Source of the DNA: Pseudozobellia thermophila
Lineage (GTDB): Bacteria; Bacteroidota; Bacteroidia; Flavobacteriales; Flavobacteriaceae
Length of the DNA: 64,000 bases
Direction of reading: 5' to 3'
Assembly (NCBI RefSeq): GCF_900141855.1
Contig: NZ_FQYU01000002.1
Span: 1,085,883-1,149,882 of the forward strand
Position numbers and translations under genes: made by a program. Shown one piece after another: positions 52,786 to 60,625 of the stretch; position 1 is the first letter of the stretch, and each line of letters opens with the position of its first letter. Below the pieces are notes generated by a model that saw only the letters and a program-made list of their open reading frames with translations, searched no databases and was not told the origin of the DNA.

Positions 52786-53271
52786 CTATCTGTTCTCTTT
52801 CGGAAAAATTGTTTGAATTGTCGTTCCCTTTGAAATTGACTCCCACGTGTTGGTATCGAATCGCAAATGGACCAACCCGCTTGTAGGAACGTTGTCAATA
52901 TAACTATTTCCTAAAGAATTGGCAAGATATGTAAAGGCGTGGTTGTGGCCGAAAATAATGACGGTCTCCAAACCATCGTCCAGACTTTTTATAAACTGAA
53001 GGTCGCTCTCACCCGAAAAATCGTACAGCCCCTCCACTACCTGAAAATCGGCAAAGGAAAAGTCGAGCCTCCTTAGAAATATCATACATGTATGCAAGGC
53101 CCTATTGGCCGGACTGGAATACGCAGCGTCTATATGCACGTTCTGTTTGCCAAAAATATCGGCAACCAAAAGGGCATCGTTTATTCCCCTCTCCTTCAAG
53201 GGCCTATCCTTGTCACTTACCGAATAGTCCCAAGACGATTTTCCATGCCGGACCAAAATTAGATTTTTCAT
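52786..53271 (-). CDS. sixA: SixA-type histidine phosphatase
   Basis: A 161-residue single-domain phosphatase of the histidine phosphatase (RHG) family. The start is MKNLILVRHGKSSWDYSVSD with the catalytic RHG. Then it has RPLKERGINDALLVADIF, ayssPANRALHTCMIFL-type context and the second His in VIIFGHNHAFTYLAN. SixA proteins dephosphorylate a phosphohistidine on phosphorelay proteins. The tight link to ppk1, with adjacent stop and start, suggests a role in phosphate metabolism instead; this is inferred. Confidence 0.88.
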   Translation of the reverse strand: MKNLILVRHGKSSWDYSVSDKDRPLKERGINDALLVADIFGKQNVHIDAAYSSPANRALHTCMIFLRRLDFSFADFQVVEGLYDFSGESDLQFIKSLDDGLETVIIFGHNHAFTYLANSLGNSYIDNVPTSGLVHLRFDTNTWESISKGTTIQTIFPKENR

Positions 53272-53290
53272 GGGTTATTTATTTATTGGT

Positions 53291-53938
53291 TTAGGGCGCC
53301 AGGCGTTCTTTGCTCCAATCTTCGGATTCCAGGCGGGTGTACAAGATCCTATCGTGCAAGCGATTGGGACGGCCCTGCCAAAACTCGACGGACATCGGTC
53401 TTACGATATACCCGCCCCAGTGTTCGGGCCTTTCGATTTCCTTACCCTCAAACTGGTCGGCCAGACGGGCCAAGCGCTCCTCGAGATACTCCCTCGAAGG
53501 TATGACCGAGCTTTGGTCGGAAGCCAGGGCCCCCAATTTGCTGCCTTCGGGCCTCGAGTTAAAATAGGCGTCGGAAGTCGACGGGTCGACTTTCCGGGCC
53601 CTGCCCTTTACGATGACCTGGCGCTCCATACTTGGCCAGAAAAACGAAATGCCCACATTGGGGTTTTGGGCGATGGCCCTACCCTTTTCGCTATTGTAGT
53701 TGGTATAAAAAACAAAACCCTCGCCGGTAAGCTTTTTCAGCAAGACGATCCTACTTTTTGGATAGCCGTCGACCCCGATCGTGGATACCGTCATGGCATT
53801 GGGCTCTTCAATGCTATTTGAGGCTTCGGTCTCGTCGAACCACTTTTGGAACAATTGCATGGGGTCATCGGGGATCCCTTCTTCCGTCAGCTCACTTTTT
53901 TGGTAGGTTTTGCGATATTCCCCTAAATCTCTTTGCAT
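53291..53938 (-). CDS. pdxH: Pyridoxamine 5'-phosphate oxidase
   Basis: A 215-residue FMN enzyme. The start is the ATG of MQRDLGEYRKTYQKSELTEE; a TTG two codons earlier is less likely. FMN and substrate residues lie in SRIVLLKKLTGEGFVFYTNY, RQVIVKGRARKVDP and the C-terminal WGGYIVRPMSVEFWQGRPNR LHDRI. It oxidises pyridoxamine or pyridoxine phosphate to PLP. It lies 19 bp upstream of sixA on the same strand. Confidence 0.96.
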   Translation of the reverse strand: MQRDLGEYRKTYQKSELTEEGIPDDPMQLFQKWFDETEASNSIEEPNAMTVSTIGVDGYPKSRIVLLKKLTGEGFVFYTNYNSEKGRAIAQNPNVGISFFWPSMERQVIVKGRARKVDPSTSDAYFNSRPEGSKLGALASDQSSVIPSREYLEERLARLADQFEGKEIERPEHWGGYIVRPMSVEFWQGRPNRLHDRILYTRLESEDWSKERLAP

Positions 53939-54004
53939 ATTCAAAACACTTTAAACTTGAATATCAAAGTTCAGGAAAAGATCAGTAACTGAAAAAGAAA
54001 TATC

Positions 54005-54910
54005 CTAAAACTCAAAAACTTTTCCGTCGTCGGCCAGATACACGTTTGGAAAGATTTCTTGGGCCTCTTCCTTAAAAAGGGCAATCGACTTGTACCGAGT
54101 AGAGTAATGCCCAAGTACCAGGGCACCTACATTGGCCGATTTGGCTATGCTTGCGGCCTCCTTGGCCGTGGCATGCTTGGTCTTTGCAGAAAGATGTGCC
54201 TCCGACTCCAGAAAAGTCGACTCGTGATAGAGGGCATCGGCGCCACTTATCTGTTCAACGATATCGGGCTTATAGGCCGTATCGCTGCAATAGGCATAAC
54301 TTTTGGGTTTCGGGGGGTCGTACGTAAGCTCGGAATTCACCAGCACGCTACCGTCGTCCATAAGCACGTCCTTACCGTTCTTTATATTTCTAAAATAGGC
54401 CCTATCTACTTTGTACTTGGCCACGGCATCGACGTTGAGCTTTCTTTCCCCCGGCTTTTCCCTGAACAGGAAACCATTGGTATACACCCTATGCTCGAGG
54501 GGAATGGTAGTAACGGCCACGGTATCGTCTTCATACACCAGCTCCGGCCCAAGGGAAGACAGTTCGTGAAAAACCAACGGGTAATTGGTCCACGAGTCGC
54601 CCAACTTCAACAAAAGCGTAATGGCTTCCTTTATTCCTTTGGGGCCGTGCACATGCAGTTCCTTTTCCCTGCCCAACAAACGAAAGGTCGAAATAAGGCC
54701 CGGAAGACCGAAAAAGTGGTCGCCGTGCAAATGCGAGATAAAGATGTGGTTGATGCGCGAAAACTTAATTTTATACTTACGCAACTGCACTTGGGTACCT
54801 TCTCCGCAATCGATAAGAAAAAGCTGGTTCTTCATTTCAAGAACCTGTGAGGTCGGGTTTGTCAAGGTACGTGGTGTAGCGGCATAGCAGCCCAGGATAT
54901 GAAGCTTCAT
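54005..54910 (-). CDS. rnz: Ribonuclease Z
   Basis: A 301-residue metallo-beta-lactamase-fold nuclease. The metal site is IFISHLHGDHFFGLPGLIST (HxHxDH), with further ligands in YCSDTAYKPDIVEQ and GALVLGHYSTRYKSI. The N-terminus LHILGCYAATPRTLTNPTSQ is the family start. It cuts tRNA precursors after the discriminator base, which matters because the tRNAs here do not encode CCA. Its ATG overlaps the DUF3291 stop by 1 bp. It is the last gene of the pyrR operon. Confidence 0.96.
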   Translation of the reverse strand: MKLHILGCYAATPRTLTNPTSQVLEMKNQLFLIDCGEGTQVQLRKYKIKFSRINHIFISHLHGDHFFGLPGLISTFRLLGREKELHVHGPKGIKEAITLLLKLGDSWTNYPLVFHELSSLGPELVYEDDTVAVTTIPLEHRVYTNGFLFREKPGERKLNVDAVAKYKVDRAYFRNIKNGKDVLMDDGSVLVNSELTYDPPKPKSYAYCSDTAYKPDIVEQISGADALYHESTFLESEAHLSAKTKHATAKEAASIAKSANVGALVLGHYSTRYKSIALFKEEAQEIFPNVYLADDGKVFEF

Positions 54911-55383
54911 TAACTTTTCACTTTGTAATTCAGTGCCTCTTCAACAGTATAACGTCCTTTGAACCCAAAAGCATAGGGCGAATCGCCATGTTCGTTCAAA
55001 TACCTTAATCGCAGTTTGGCATCGGCGGGCGTGGGTTCGGTACCGGCAGGAACGTACCAAAGGCACATGTGCCTGTCGGTCATTTTATGAAACCATTCCT
55101 TTTTGCGTTTCAACACCCCGACATGTTGGGAAGCGTAGGTAAAATTAAAGAGGGCCTCCTTAGACCTCCAAACCGACATATTGACAATCAAAAAATCGTC
55201 TTCGAAGATACGGAGGGCGGTCGCGTTGCCCTCATCTCCCTCCAAGCGCCAAACAAAACCGATACTTTTTTCGGCCAAGCCATTTATACGGTCTAGATTG
55301 TTTACAAAATCTTGCATTACCTCACTATCTATCGGGGCAAGCATCCGGGCTATATTGACCTGGGCCAGGTGGTATTCGTTCAT
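54910..55383 (-). CDS. DUF3291-family protein
   Basis: A 157-residue protein of the dimeric alpha-beta barrel-like DUF3291 family. The start is MNEYHLAQVNIARMLAPIDS. Then it has GFVWRLEGDEGNATALRIFE, MSVWRSKEALFNFTYASQHV and MCLWYVPAGTEPTPADAKLR, all typical. Function unknown; the fold is shared with antibiotic monooxygenases. It is embedded between an STAS-like gene (4-bp ATGA overlap) and rnz (1-bp overlap), so it is co-translated with both. Confidence 0.9.
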   Translation of the reverse strand: MNEYHLAQVNIARMLAPIDSEVMQDFVNNLDRINGLAEKSIGFVWRLEGDEGNATALRIFEDDFLIVNMSVWRSKEALFNFTYASQHVGVLKRKKEWFHKMTDRHMCLWYVPAGTEPTPADAKLRLRYLNEHGDSPYAFGFKGRYTVEEALNYKVKS

Positions 55384-55712
55384 AATTCGAGATCTCGTTC
55401 AATTTCCTCCATTTCTATAATATCGTGGGCTTCCTGAATCGTGGGTACCACACAAATGGAATCGGGCACATCGTCGTAAGACACCTTGTCGGTGACAAGC
55501 ACGAAGGATTTGTTGCGTTTTCTATGCGCATCGCTAAGTTGCAAAAACTCAAGTAAATCATCGGCCTTCAATTTTGAAAAAGAGAAGAGGTTGACGATGA
55601 TATGCTCGTTCTTAATTTTGGGATAGGCGTCGTTCAGGTTCTTCAAGAATGCCGAAAGCGTGGCTTTTTCTTGAAAAACGATAGTGGTAGTACCGTCAGA
55701 ATCGAAAATCAT
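55380..55712 (-). CDS. Small STAS-like protein between pyrB and DUF3291
   Basis: A 110-residue soluble protein, alternating strand and helix, with IIVNLFSFSKLKADDLLEFL followed by KSFVLVTDKVSYDDVPDSIC. This looks like an STAS (anti-sigma-antagonist-like) fold without an obvious phosphorylatable Ser. Proteins like it adjoin rnz in other Flavobacteriia, as I recall, and are sometimes mislabelled ribonuclease Z. It starts 10 bp after pyrB. No function is known. Confidence 0.7.
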   Translation of the reverse strand: MIFDSDGTTTIVFQEKATLSAFLKNLNDAYPKIKNEHIIVNLFSFSKLKADDLLEFLQLSDAHRKRNKSFVLVTDKVSYDDVPDSICVVPTIQEAHDIIEMEEIERDLEL

Positions 55713-55722
55713 AACCTTAACA

Positions 55723-56649
55723 TTATTTAATTTTTGAAGCTAAAAGATAAATAACCGCCATACGAATGGCCACACCGTTCTCTACCTGATCGAGAATAAT
55801 GGATTGCTTTGAATCCGCTACATCGGTAGTAATTTCCACCCCCCTGTTGATAGGACCGGGATGCATGATCACAATTTCCTTGTCCAAGCTGTCCAAGAGC
55901 CTTTTATTCACCCCGAACTGTTGGGTATATTCCCTCGTCGTCGGAAAATAACTGATATCCAGCCGTTCGTTCTGAATGCGTAACATATTGGCCACGTCGC
56001 ACCAATTCAAGGCTTTTCGCAGATCGGTCTCCACCCCTACCCCCAATGACTCGATGTACTTGGGCAGCAAGGTTTTGGGGCCGCATACCTTTACGTTCGC
56101 CCCCTGCAGTCTCAACGCGAAAATGTTCGACAGGGCCACCCGGGAATGCAGTATATCGCCTACAATGACGACATTTTTGCCCGCCACATCGCCTAGCCTT
56201 TCTCGTATTGAATACGAGTCTAAAAGCGCCTGGGTAGGATGTTCATGTGCACCATCGCCCGCATTTACGATGGAGGCCCCTACGTGTCTTGCCAAAAAAA
56301 TACCCGCTCCCGGGTTGGGGTGCCGCATAACGACCATATCGACTTTCATCGAAAGAATGTTGTTAACGGTATCGATCAAGGTTTCCCCCTTTTTGACCGA
56401 CGATTGGCCCGCCGAAAAATTGATAACATCGGCAGACAGCCTTTTTTCGGCCAACTCAAAGGAGAGTTTGGTACGGGTACTGTTCTCAAAAAATATATTG
56501 GCAATCGTAATATCGCGCAGGGAAGGTACCTTTTTGATCGACCTGTTGATAACTTCCTTAAAATGGTCTGCGGTCTCAAAGATGAGCTGTATATCTTTTT
56601 CGTTCAGATATTTTATTCCCAATAAGTGCTTTACACTTAGTTCGCCCAT
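55723..56649 (-). CDS. pyrB: Aspartate carbamoyltransferase catalytic subunit
   Basis: A 308-residue transcarbamoylase. The carbamoyl-phosphate site is FFENSTRTKLSFELAEKRLS. Then come MRHPNPGAGIFLARHVGASI, GDGAHEHPTQALLDSYSIRE, VGDILHSRVALSNIFAL and the aspartate loop in MHPGPINRGVEITTDVADSK. It performs the first committed step of pyrimidine synthesis. No pyrI regulatory subunit adjoins. It follows pyrR by 2 bp. Confidence 0.97.
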   Translation of the reverse strand: MGELSVKHLLGIKYLNEKDIQLIFETADHFKEVINRSIKKVPSLRDITIANIFFENSTRTKLSFELAEKRLSADVINFSAGQSSVKKGETLIDTVNNILSMKVDMVVMRHPNPGAGIFLARHVGASIVNAGDGAHEHPTQALLDSYSIRERLGDVAGKNVVIVGDILHSRVALSNIFALRLQGANVKVCGPKTLLPKYIESLGVGVETDLRKALNWCDVANMLRIQNERLDISYFPTTREYTQQFGVNKRLLDSLDKEIVIMHPGPINRGVEITTDVADSKQSIILDQVENGVAIRMAVIYLLASKIK

Positions 56650-56651
56650 TG

Positions 56652-57191
56652 TTATTTATTTATCAGGTAAATTACATCCTCCCCGTCGTTTTCCTTCCAA
56701 AGGACCTTTACTTTCTCTTCGTTTATGGCATCGACCTGCCTGCCCCTATAATTGGGCTGTATCGGCAGATGCCTGCTAAATCGACGGTCGATAAGGGTCA
56801 ATAGTTCTATTTCGGAAGGCCTGCCAAAGGACTGTATCGCCGTGAGGGCCGCCCGAATACTGCGGCCGGTATAGAGCACGTCGTCGATCAGCACCACTTT
56901 TTTATCCTCGACCAAAAAATCGATCTTGGTCTTGGTCGCCTCCAAAGTTTTATCGCCCCTTCTAAAATCGTCCCTATAAAAAGTAATGTCAAGAAAACCG
57001 ACGTCGATATGACCGACACCGTATTCCTCTTTGAGAATCTGGGTGAGCCTTTTGGCGACAAAGGTCCCCCTCGGTTGCAAACCAATAAGAACGGTATCCT
57101 TAAAATCAAGGTGGTTTTCCAATAGTTGACAAGCCAAACGGTGGAGTATGATATTGATTTCCTTGGCGGAAAGAAGTACTTTTTGACTCAT
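56652..57191 (-). CDS. pyrR: Bifunctional pyr operon regulator / uracil phosphoribosyltransferase
   Basis: A 179-residue PRTase-fold protein. The ATG of MSQKVLLSAKEINIILHRLA is chosen over one 14 codons upstream because a -7 box lies between them. The PRPP loop is VVLIDDVLYTGRSIRAALTA. Conserved LIGLQPRGTFVAKRLTQIL and ELLTLIDRRFSRHLPIQPNY RGRQVDA segments are typical. In Firmicutes PyrR binds pyr mRNA; no such anti-terminator loop is seen in the short 5' leader here, so regulation by RNA binding is not supported by the leader. It is the first gene of a five-gene unit. Confidence 0.93.
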   Translation of the reverse strand: MSQKVLLSAKEINIILHRLACQLLENHLDFKDTVLIGLQPRGTFVAKRLTQILKEEYGVGHIDVGFLDITFYRDDFRRGDKTLEATKTKIDFLVEDKKVVLIDDVLYTGRSIRAALTAIQSFGRPSEIELLTLIDRRFSRHLPIQPNYRGRQVDAINEEKVKVLWKENDGEDVIYLINK

Positions 57192-57220
57192 ATCTTTATA
57201 GGCCGATGCTTTTAGCGTAA

Positions 57221-57228
57221 CAAAAATA
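57221..57228 (-). promoter_or_regulatory. -7 box of the pyrR operon
   Basis: TATTTTTG on the minus strand matches TAnnTTTG. A TTTTG occurs 23 bp upstream, looser than the usual spacing. Transcription would start near 57214, about 22 nt before the chosen pyrR ATG, which excludes the earlier in-frame Met at 57233. Confidence 0.5.
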
Positions 57229-57340
57229 GGCAATTCTTATAAGACCATTGGCAAAATGATATGGCAATATATCCCGGACAGGGGCCTAAGTCATGGCGCC
57301 CCAGTGCACTACATTGAAAAATTATTTTATAATACCTTAT

Positions 57341-57377
57341 AAAAAGAAAAGCCCCAACGGAGTCCGTTGGGGCTTCT
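57341..57377 (-). terminator. Terminator of rpsA
   Basis: The arms GCCCCAACGGA and CCGTTGGGGC form a strong hairpin. On the minus strand it is followed by a T-rich run (plus A-run 57341-57350), 20 bp after the rpsA stop. Confidence 0.9.
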
Positions 57378-57396
57378 CAATCTTAAGAAAGGAAAC

Positions 57397-59235
57397 TTAC
57401 TTCTTCTTAGAACCAGCTTCCATTTTGTCTTTCAATGCTTGAAGCGCTTCGTTGGCATCACCTATGGTAGGCTTGGCCTCATCGGCGGCGGCGGCAGCTT
57501 TTTTCTGCGCAGCTTTGATGTTACGTTGCTCTTCTTCGCGGAAGATAGCCGTATGGCTTGCTACTACACGCTTGAAGTCCTTATTGAACTCAATGATCCT
57601 GAATTCGGCCTCCTCGCCTTTAACCAGCTTGCTTCCGTCTTCCTTCTCCATATGGCGTTGGGGAACAAAGGCAGTGATATCCTCATTGAATTCGATGGTG
57701 GCACCTTTGTCAACAACTTCGGTAATGGCCGCTTTGTGAACGGTACCTTCAGCGAATTCCTGCTCGTATTTGTCCCATGGGTTCTCGGTAGTCTGTTTGT
57801 GGCCCAAGCTAAGCTTACGACCTTCAACATCCAACTCCAAGACCTCAACCTCCATTTTATCCCCTACGGATACAAATTCAGATGGGTGCTTGATTTTCTT
57901 CGTCCAAGAAAGATCTGAAATATAGATCAAACCGTCGATACCTTCTTCCATTTCAACAAAAACGCCGAAGTTGGTAAAGTTTCTAACAATACCCGTGTGT
58001 CTTGAACCAACAGGATATTTGGTAGTAATATCGGTCCATGGATCTGGGGTCAATTGCTTGATACCCAAAGACATTTTTCGGTCTTCGCGATCCAAGGTAA
58101 GCACTACGGCTTCTACCTCGTCACCAACGTTTACGAAATCCTGGGCCGAACGCAAGTGCGTAGACCACGACATTTCAGAAACGTGGATAAGGCCTTCAAC
58201 ACCTTCGACCACTTCGATAAACGCACCGTAATCCGCAATTACGACAACTTTACCTTTTACTTTATCGCCAACTTTTATATCGTCGCTTAAAGCGTCCCAT
58301 GGGTGTTTCTCCAATTGCTTCATACCCAACTGGATTCTCGATTTGTTCTCATCGAAATCGAGGATAACCACGTTGATTTTCTGATCGAGCTCCACCACTT
58401 CGTTCGGGTGGTTGATACGGCTCCAAGAAAGGTCGGTAATGTGTACCAATCCATCAACACCACCAAGATCGACGAACACACCGTATGAAGTGATGTTCTT
58501 GACAACACCTTCAAGTACCTGTCCTTTTTCAAGCTGGCTGATGATTTCCTTCTTCTGCTCTTCGATATCGGCCTCGATCAAGGCTTTATGAGAAACCACT
58601 ACGTTTTTGAACTCGTGGTTGATCTTAACCACTTTGAATTCCATTGTCTTACCTACGTACTGATCATAGTCGCGAATAGGCTTGACATCAATTTGGGAAC
58701 CGGGCAAGAAGGCCTCGATGCCAAAGACATCGACGATCATACCCCCTTTGGTCCTACATTTTACGAAACCGCTAACGATCTCTTCCTTATCGTGGGCCGC
58801 ATTGACACGGTCCCAAGCCATAATGGTCCTCGCCTTTCTATGCGAAAGCACCAACTGGCCACTTTTATCTTCACGAATATCGATCAAGACCTCGACCTTA
58901 TCGCCAACCTTTAAATTCGGGTTGTACCTAAACTCGTTCAAAGAGATTACCCCTTCCGACTTTGCGTTGATATCAATGATAGCCTCGCGATCCGTCAGAT
59001 ACACCACGGTACCCTCTACGACCTCTTCATCTGCCGTGTCTACGAAGTTTTCGGCCACCAACTTTTCAAACTCCTCCAATTTGGAGTCTTCCACGCGTTC
59101 GATGCCGTCTTCGTACTTGTCCCAATCGAAGTTCTCCAAAAATTCCTGGGGATCTTGTTTTGGGGTTTCTTGCTTTACTTCTGTTGTTGCCTCGGCAGTT
59201 TCCTCTACCTCAACTGAGTTTTTTTCTTCAGCCAT
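57397..59235 (-). CDS. rpsA: 30S ribosomal protein S1
   Basis: A 612-residue protein with an acidic N-terminal extension, then six S1 RNA-binding repeats. Examples are GTVVYLTDREAIIDINAKSE, GFVKCRTKGGMIVDVFGIEA, GVVKNITSYGVFVDLGGVDG, GKVVVIADYGAFIEVVEGVE and GIVRNFTNFGVFVEMEEGID. Repeats 3 to 5 are the best conserved. The C-terminal tail is Ala/Lys rich. S1 helps load mRNAs on the ribosome; in Bacteroidota, mRNAs lack strong Shine-Dalgarno sites, and none is seen at the starts in this window. Monocistronic with its own terminator. Confidence 0.97.
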   Translation of the reverse strand: MAEEKNSVEVEETAEATTEVKQETPKQDPQEFLENFDWDKYEDGIERVEDSKLEEFEKLVAENFVDTADEEVVEGTVVYLTDREAIIDINAKSEGVISLNEFRYNPNLKVGDKVEVLIDIREDKSGQLVLSHRKARTIMAWDRVNAAHDKEEIVSGFVKCRTKGGMIVDVFGIEAFLPGSQIDVKPIRDYDQYVGKTMEFKVVKINHEFKNVVVSHKALIEADIEEQKKEIISQLEKGQVLEGVVKNITSYGVFVDLGGVDGLVHITDLSWSRINHPNEVVELDQKINVVILDFDENKSRIQLGMKQLEKHPWDALSDDIKVGDKVKGKVVVIADYGAFIEVVEGVEGLIHVSEMSWSTHLRSAQDFVNVGDEVEAVVLTLDREDRKMSLGIKQLTPDPWTDITTKYPVGSRHTGIVRNFTNFGVFVEMEEGIDGLIYISDLSWTKKIKHPSEFVSVGDKMEVEVLELDVEGRKLSLGHKQTTENPWDKYEQEFAEGTVHKAAITEVVDKGATIEFNEDITAFVPQRHMEKEDGSKLVKGEEAEFRIIEFNKDFKRVVASHTAIFREEEQRNIKAAQKKAAAAADEAKPTIGDANEALQALKDKMEAGSKKK

Positions 59236-59354
59236 TTGCTGATTCTAATTTGTATTCTACGACTTCACAAGAGTTAAACAATTATCGTAGAAGATGTTAT
59301 AAGTTTATCTTTTCTCTTTCCTTTTCCTCTTGTTTTCTTTGTAAAAAAGGAGTG

Positions 59355-59362
59355 CAAAAATA
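59355..59362 (-). promoter_or_regulatory. -7 box of rpsA
   Basis: TATTTTTG on the minus strand matches TAnnTTTG. Transcription would start near 59348, giving a leader of about 110 nt before the rpsA ATG, longer than most leaders in this window. No -33 consensus is visible. Confidence 0.4.
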
Positions 59363-59500
59363 CTGATTTATCTTGATTTCACCAATCTTATTTCGATCAG
59401 AAAGCCCCAAACCCCAGAAAAATTATGATTTAGGCCTTACATACACCAAATATTCTTATCTTGAGGACCTAAATATTAACCATTAAACAAGGTCATTATC

Positions 59501-59881
59501 ATGAGCGTAAAAGCAAAATATCAACCCGTTTTAAATCTTGGAGAGGAATTAGGTATCAAAGACGGTGATGTCCGAGAGGAAGACGGCATCCTAAAAGTCA
59601 AGGGCGAGGCGAGTACCCAGTACGAAAAAAACCTGCTGTGGGACAAGATAAAGGAAATCGGCGGCGAGAACCCCAGTGACATCAAGGCCAACATAACGGT
59701 GGCCGATACTTCGGTATATGCCAGGCACACCGTAAAGAGCGGCGAATCGCTAAGCAAGATTGCCAAACACTACTACGGAGACCCCATGAAATACAAACAG
59801 ATTTTCTCGGCCAATACCGACATCTTGAAAAATCCGGACGTTATACATCCCGATCAGGTTCTTATCATCCCGAACCTGTAA
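59501..59881 (+). CDS. LysM-domain protein similar to Kbp/YgaU
   Basis: A 126-residue soluble protein with no signal peptide. The first half resembles a BON domain (KVKGEASTQYEKNLLWDKIK). The second is a LysM domain of about 50 residues (VKSGESLSKIAKHYYGDPMK, then IFSANTDILKNPDVIHPDQV). The order and spacing match E. coli Kbp, a cytoplasmic potassium-binding protein. Function inferred by similarity only. Monocistronic, with a terminator shared with cmk. Confidence 0.88.
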   Translation: MSVKAKYQPVLNLGEELGIKDGDVREEDGILKVKGEASTQYEKNLLWDKIKEIGGENPSDIKANITVADTSVYARHTVKSGESLSKIAKHYYGDPMKYKQIFSANTDILKNPDVIHPDQVLIIPNL

Positions 59882-59903
59882 AACGGTCAGGATACCAAAA
59901 TAA

Positions 59904-59936
59904 AGAAAGGCCCGGTTTGAACCGGGCCTTTTTTAT
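59904..59936. terminator. Shared terminator of the LysM gene and cmk
   Basis: The arms AAAGGCCCGGT and ACCGGGCCTTT flank a 4-base loop, with a T-run to the right and an A-rich stretch to the left. The right flank reaches into the last codons of cmk. Confidence 0.85.
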
Positions 59937-60625
59937 GCCTTATCGATATACCGTTGGGCAATGCTATACAGGCGGTCGAACTGTTCAACAAGCCCCATAT
60001 CGCTATTGTCGAATTCAATGGCGTCGTCGGCCTTCCTCAGCGGGGAAAATTCGCGGTGCGAATCGATATAGTCCCTTTCCTGTACGTTCTTCAAGACCTC
60101 CTCGTAAACCACCTCCTCCCCCCGGTCCAAGAGTTCCTTATAACGTCGGGTGGCCCGTGCCTGTGGCGAAGCGGTCATAAACACTTTTAATTCGGCCTCG
60201 GGAAAAACGACCGTGCCAATATCACGACCGTCCATGACGATTCCTTTTTCCTTCCCCATTTCCTTTTGCATTTCGACCAACATATGCCGTACTTCCCCAA
60301 TTTCGGCAATGCGGCTTACGTACTTCGAGACGTCCATGGTCCTAATTTCCTTTTCGACGTTCTCCCCGTTCAAGTACATTTCGGAAAAGCCCAGCTTGGC
60401 ATTGGGAACAAAGTTGAGCTTGATTTTGGGAAGGAGCTTTACAAGGGCCCCGAAGTTTTCCCTTCCATCGCCGATAAACCCGTTTCGCATGGCAAATAGG
60501 GTAACCGCCCGATACATGGCCCCAGTGTCTATATACTTATAGCCCAAGGCCTTGGCCAGTTGTTTGGCCAAGGTACTTTTTCCTGTCGATGAGTATCCAT
60601 CAATGGCAATCGCAATTTTCTGCAT
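59933..60625 (-). CDS. cmk: Cytidylate kinase
   Basis: A 230-residue NMP kinase. The phosphate loop is AIAIDGYSSTGKSTLAKQLA. YKYIDTGAMYRAVTLFAMRN and MDGRDIGTVVFPEAELKVFM follow, with a lid region SPQARATRRYKELLDR. It phosphorylates CMP and dCMP. Its ATG overlaps the lon stop by 1 bp, so the pair is translationally coupled. Confidence 0.97.
   Translation of the reverse strand: MQKIAIAIDGYSSTGKSTLAKQLAKALGYKYIDTGAMYRAVTLFAMRNGFIGDGRENFGALVKLLPKIKLNFVPNAKLGFSEMYLNGENVEKEIRTMDVSKYVSRIAEIGEVRHMLVEMQKEMGKEKGIVMDGRDIGTVVFPEAELKVFMTASPQARATRRYKELLDRGEEVVYEEVLKNVQERDYIDSHREFSPLRKADDAIEFDNSDMGLVEQFDRLYSIAQRYIDKA

Noticed and set aside
54059..54850. Plus-strand ORF of 263 codons inside rnz
   Set aside because: Antisense shadow of a complete RNase Z gene with its catalytic motif.
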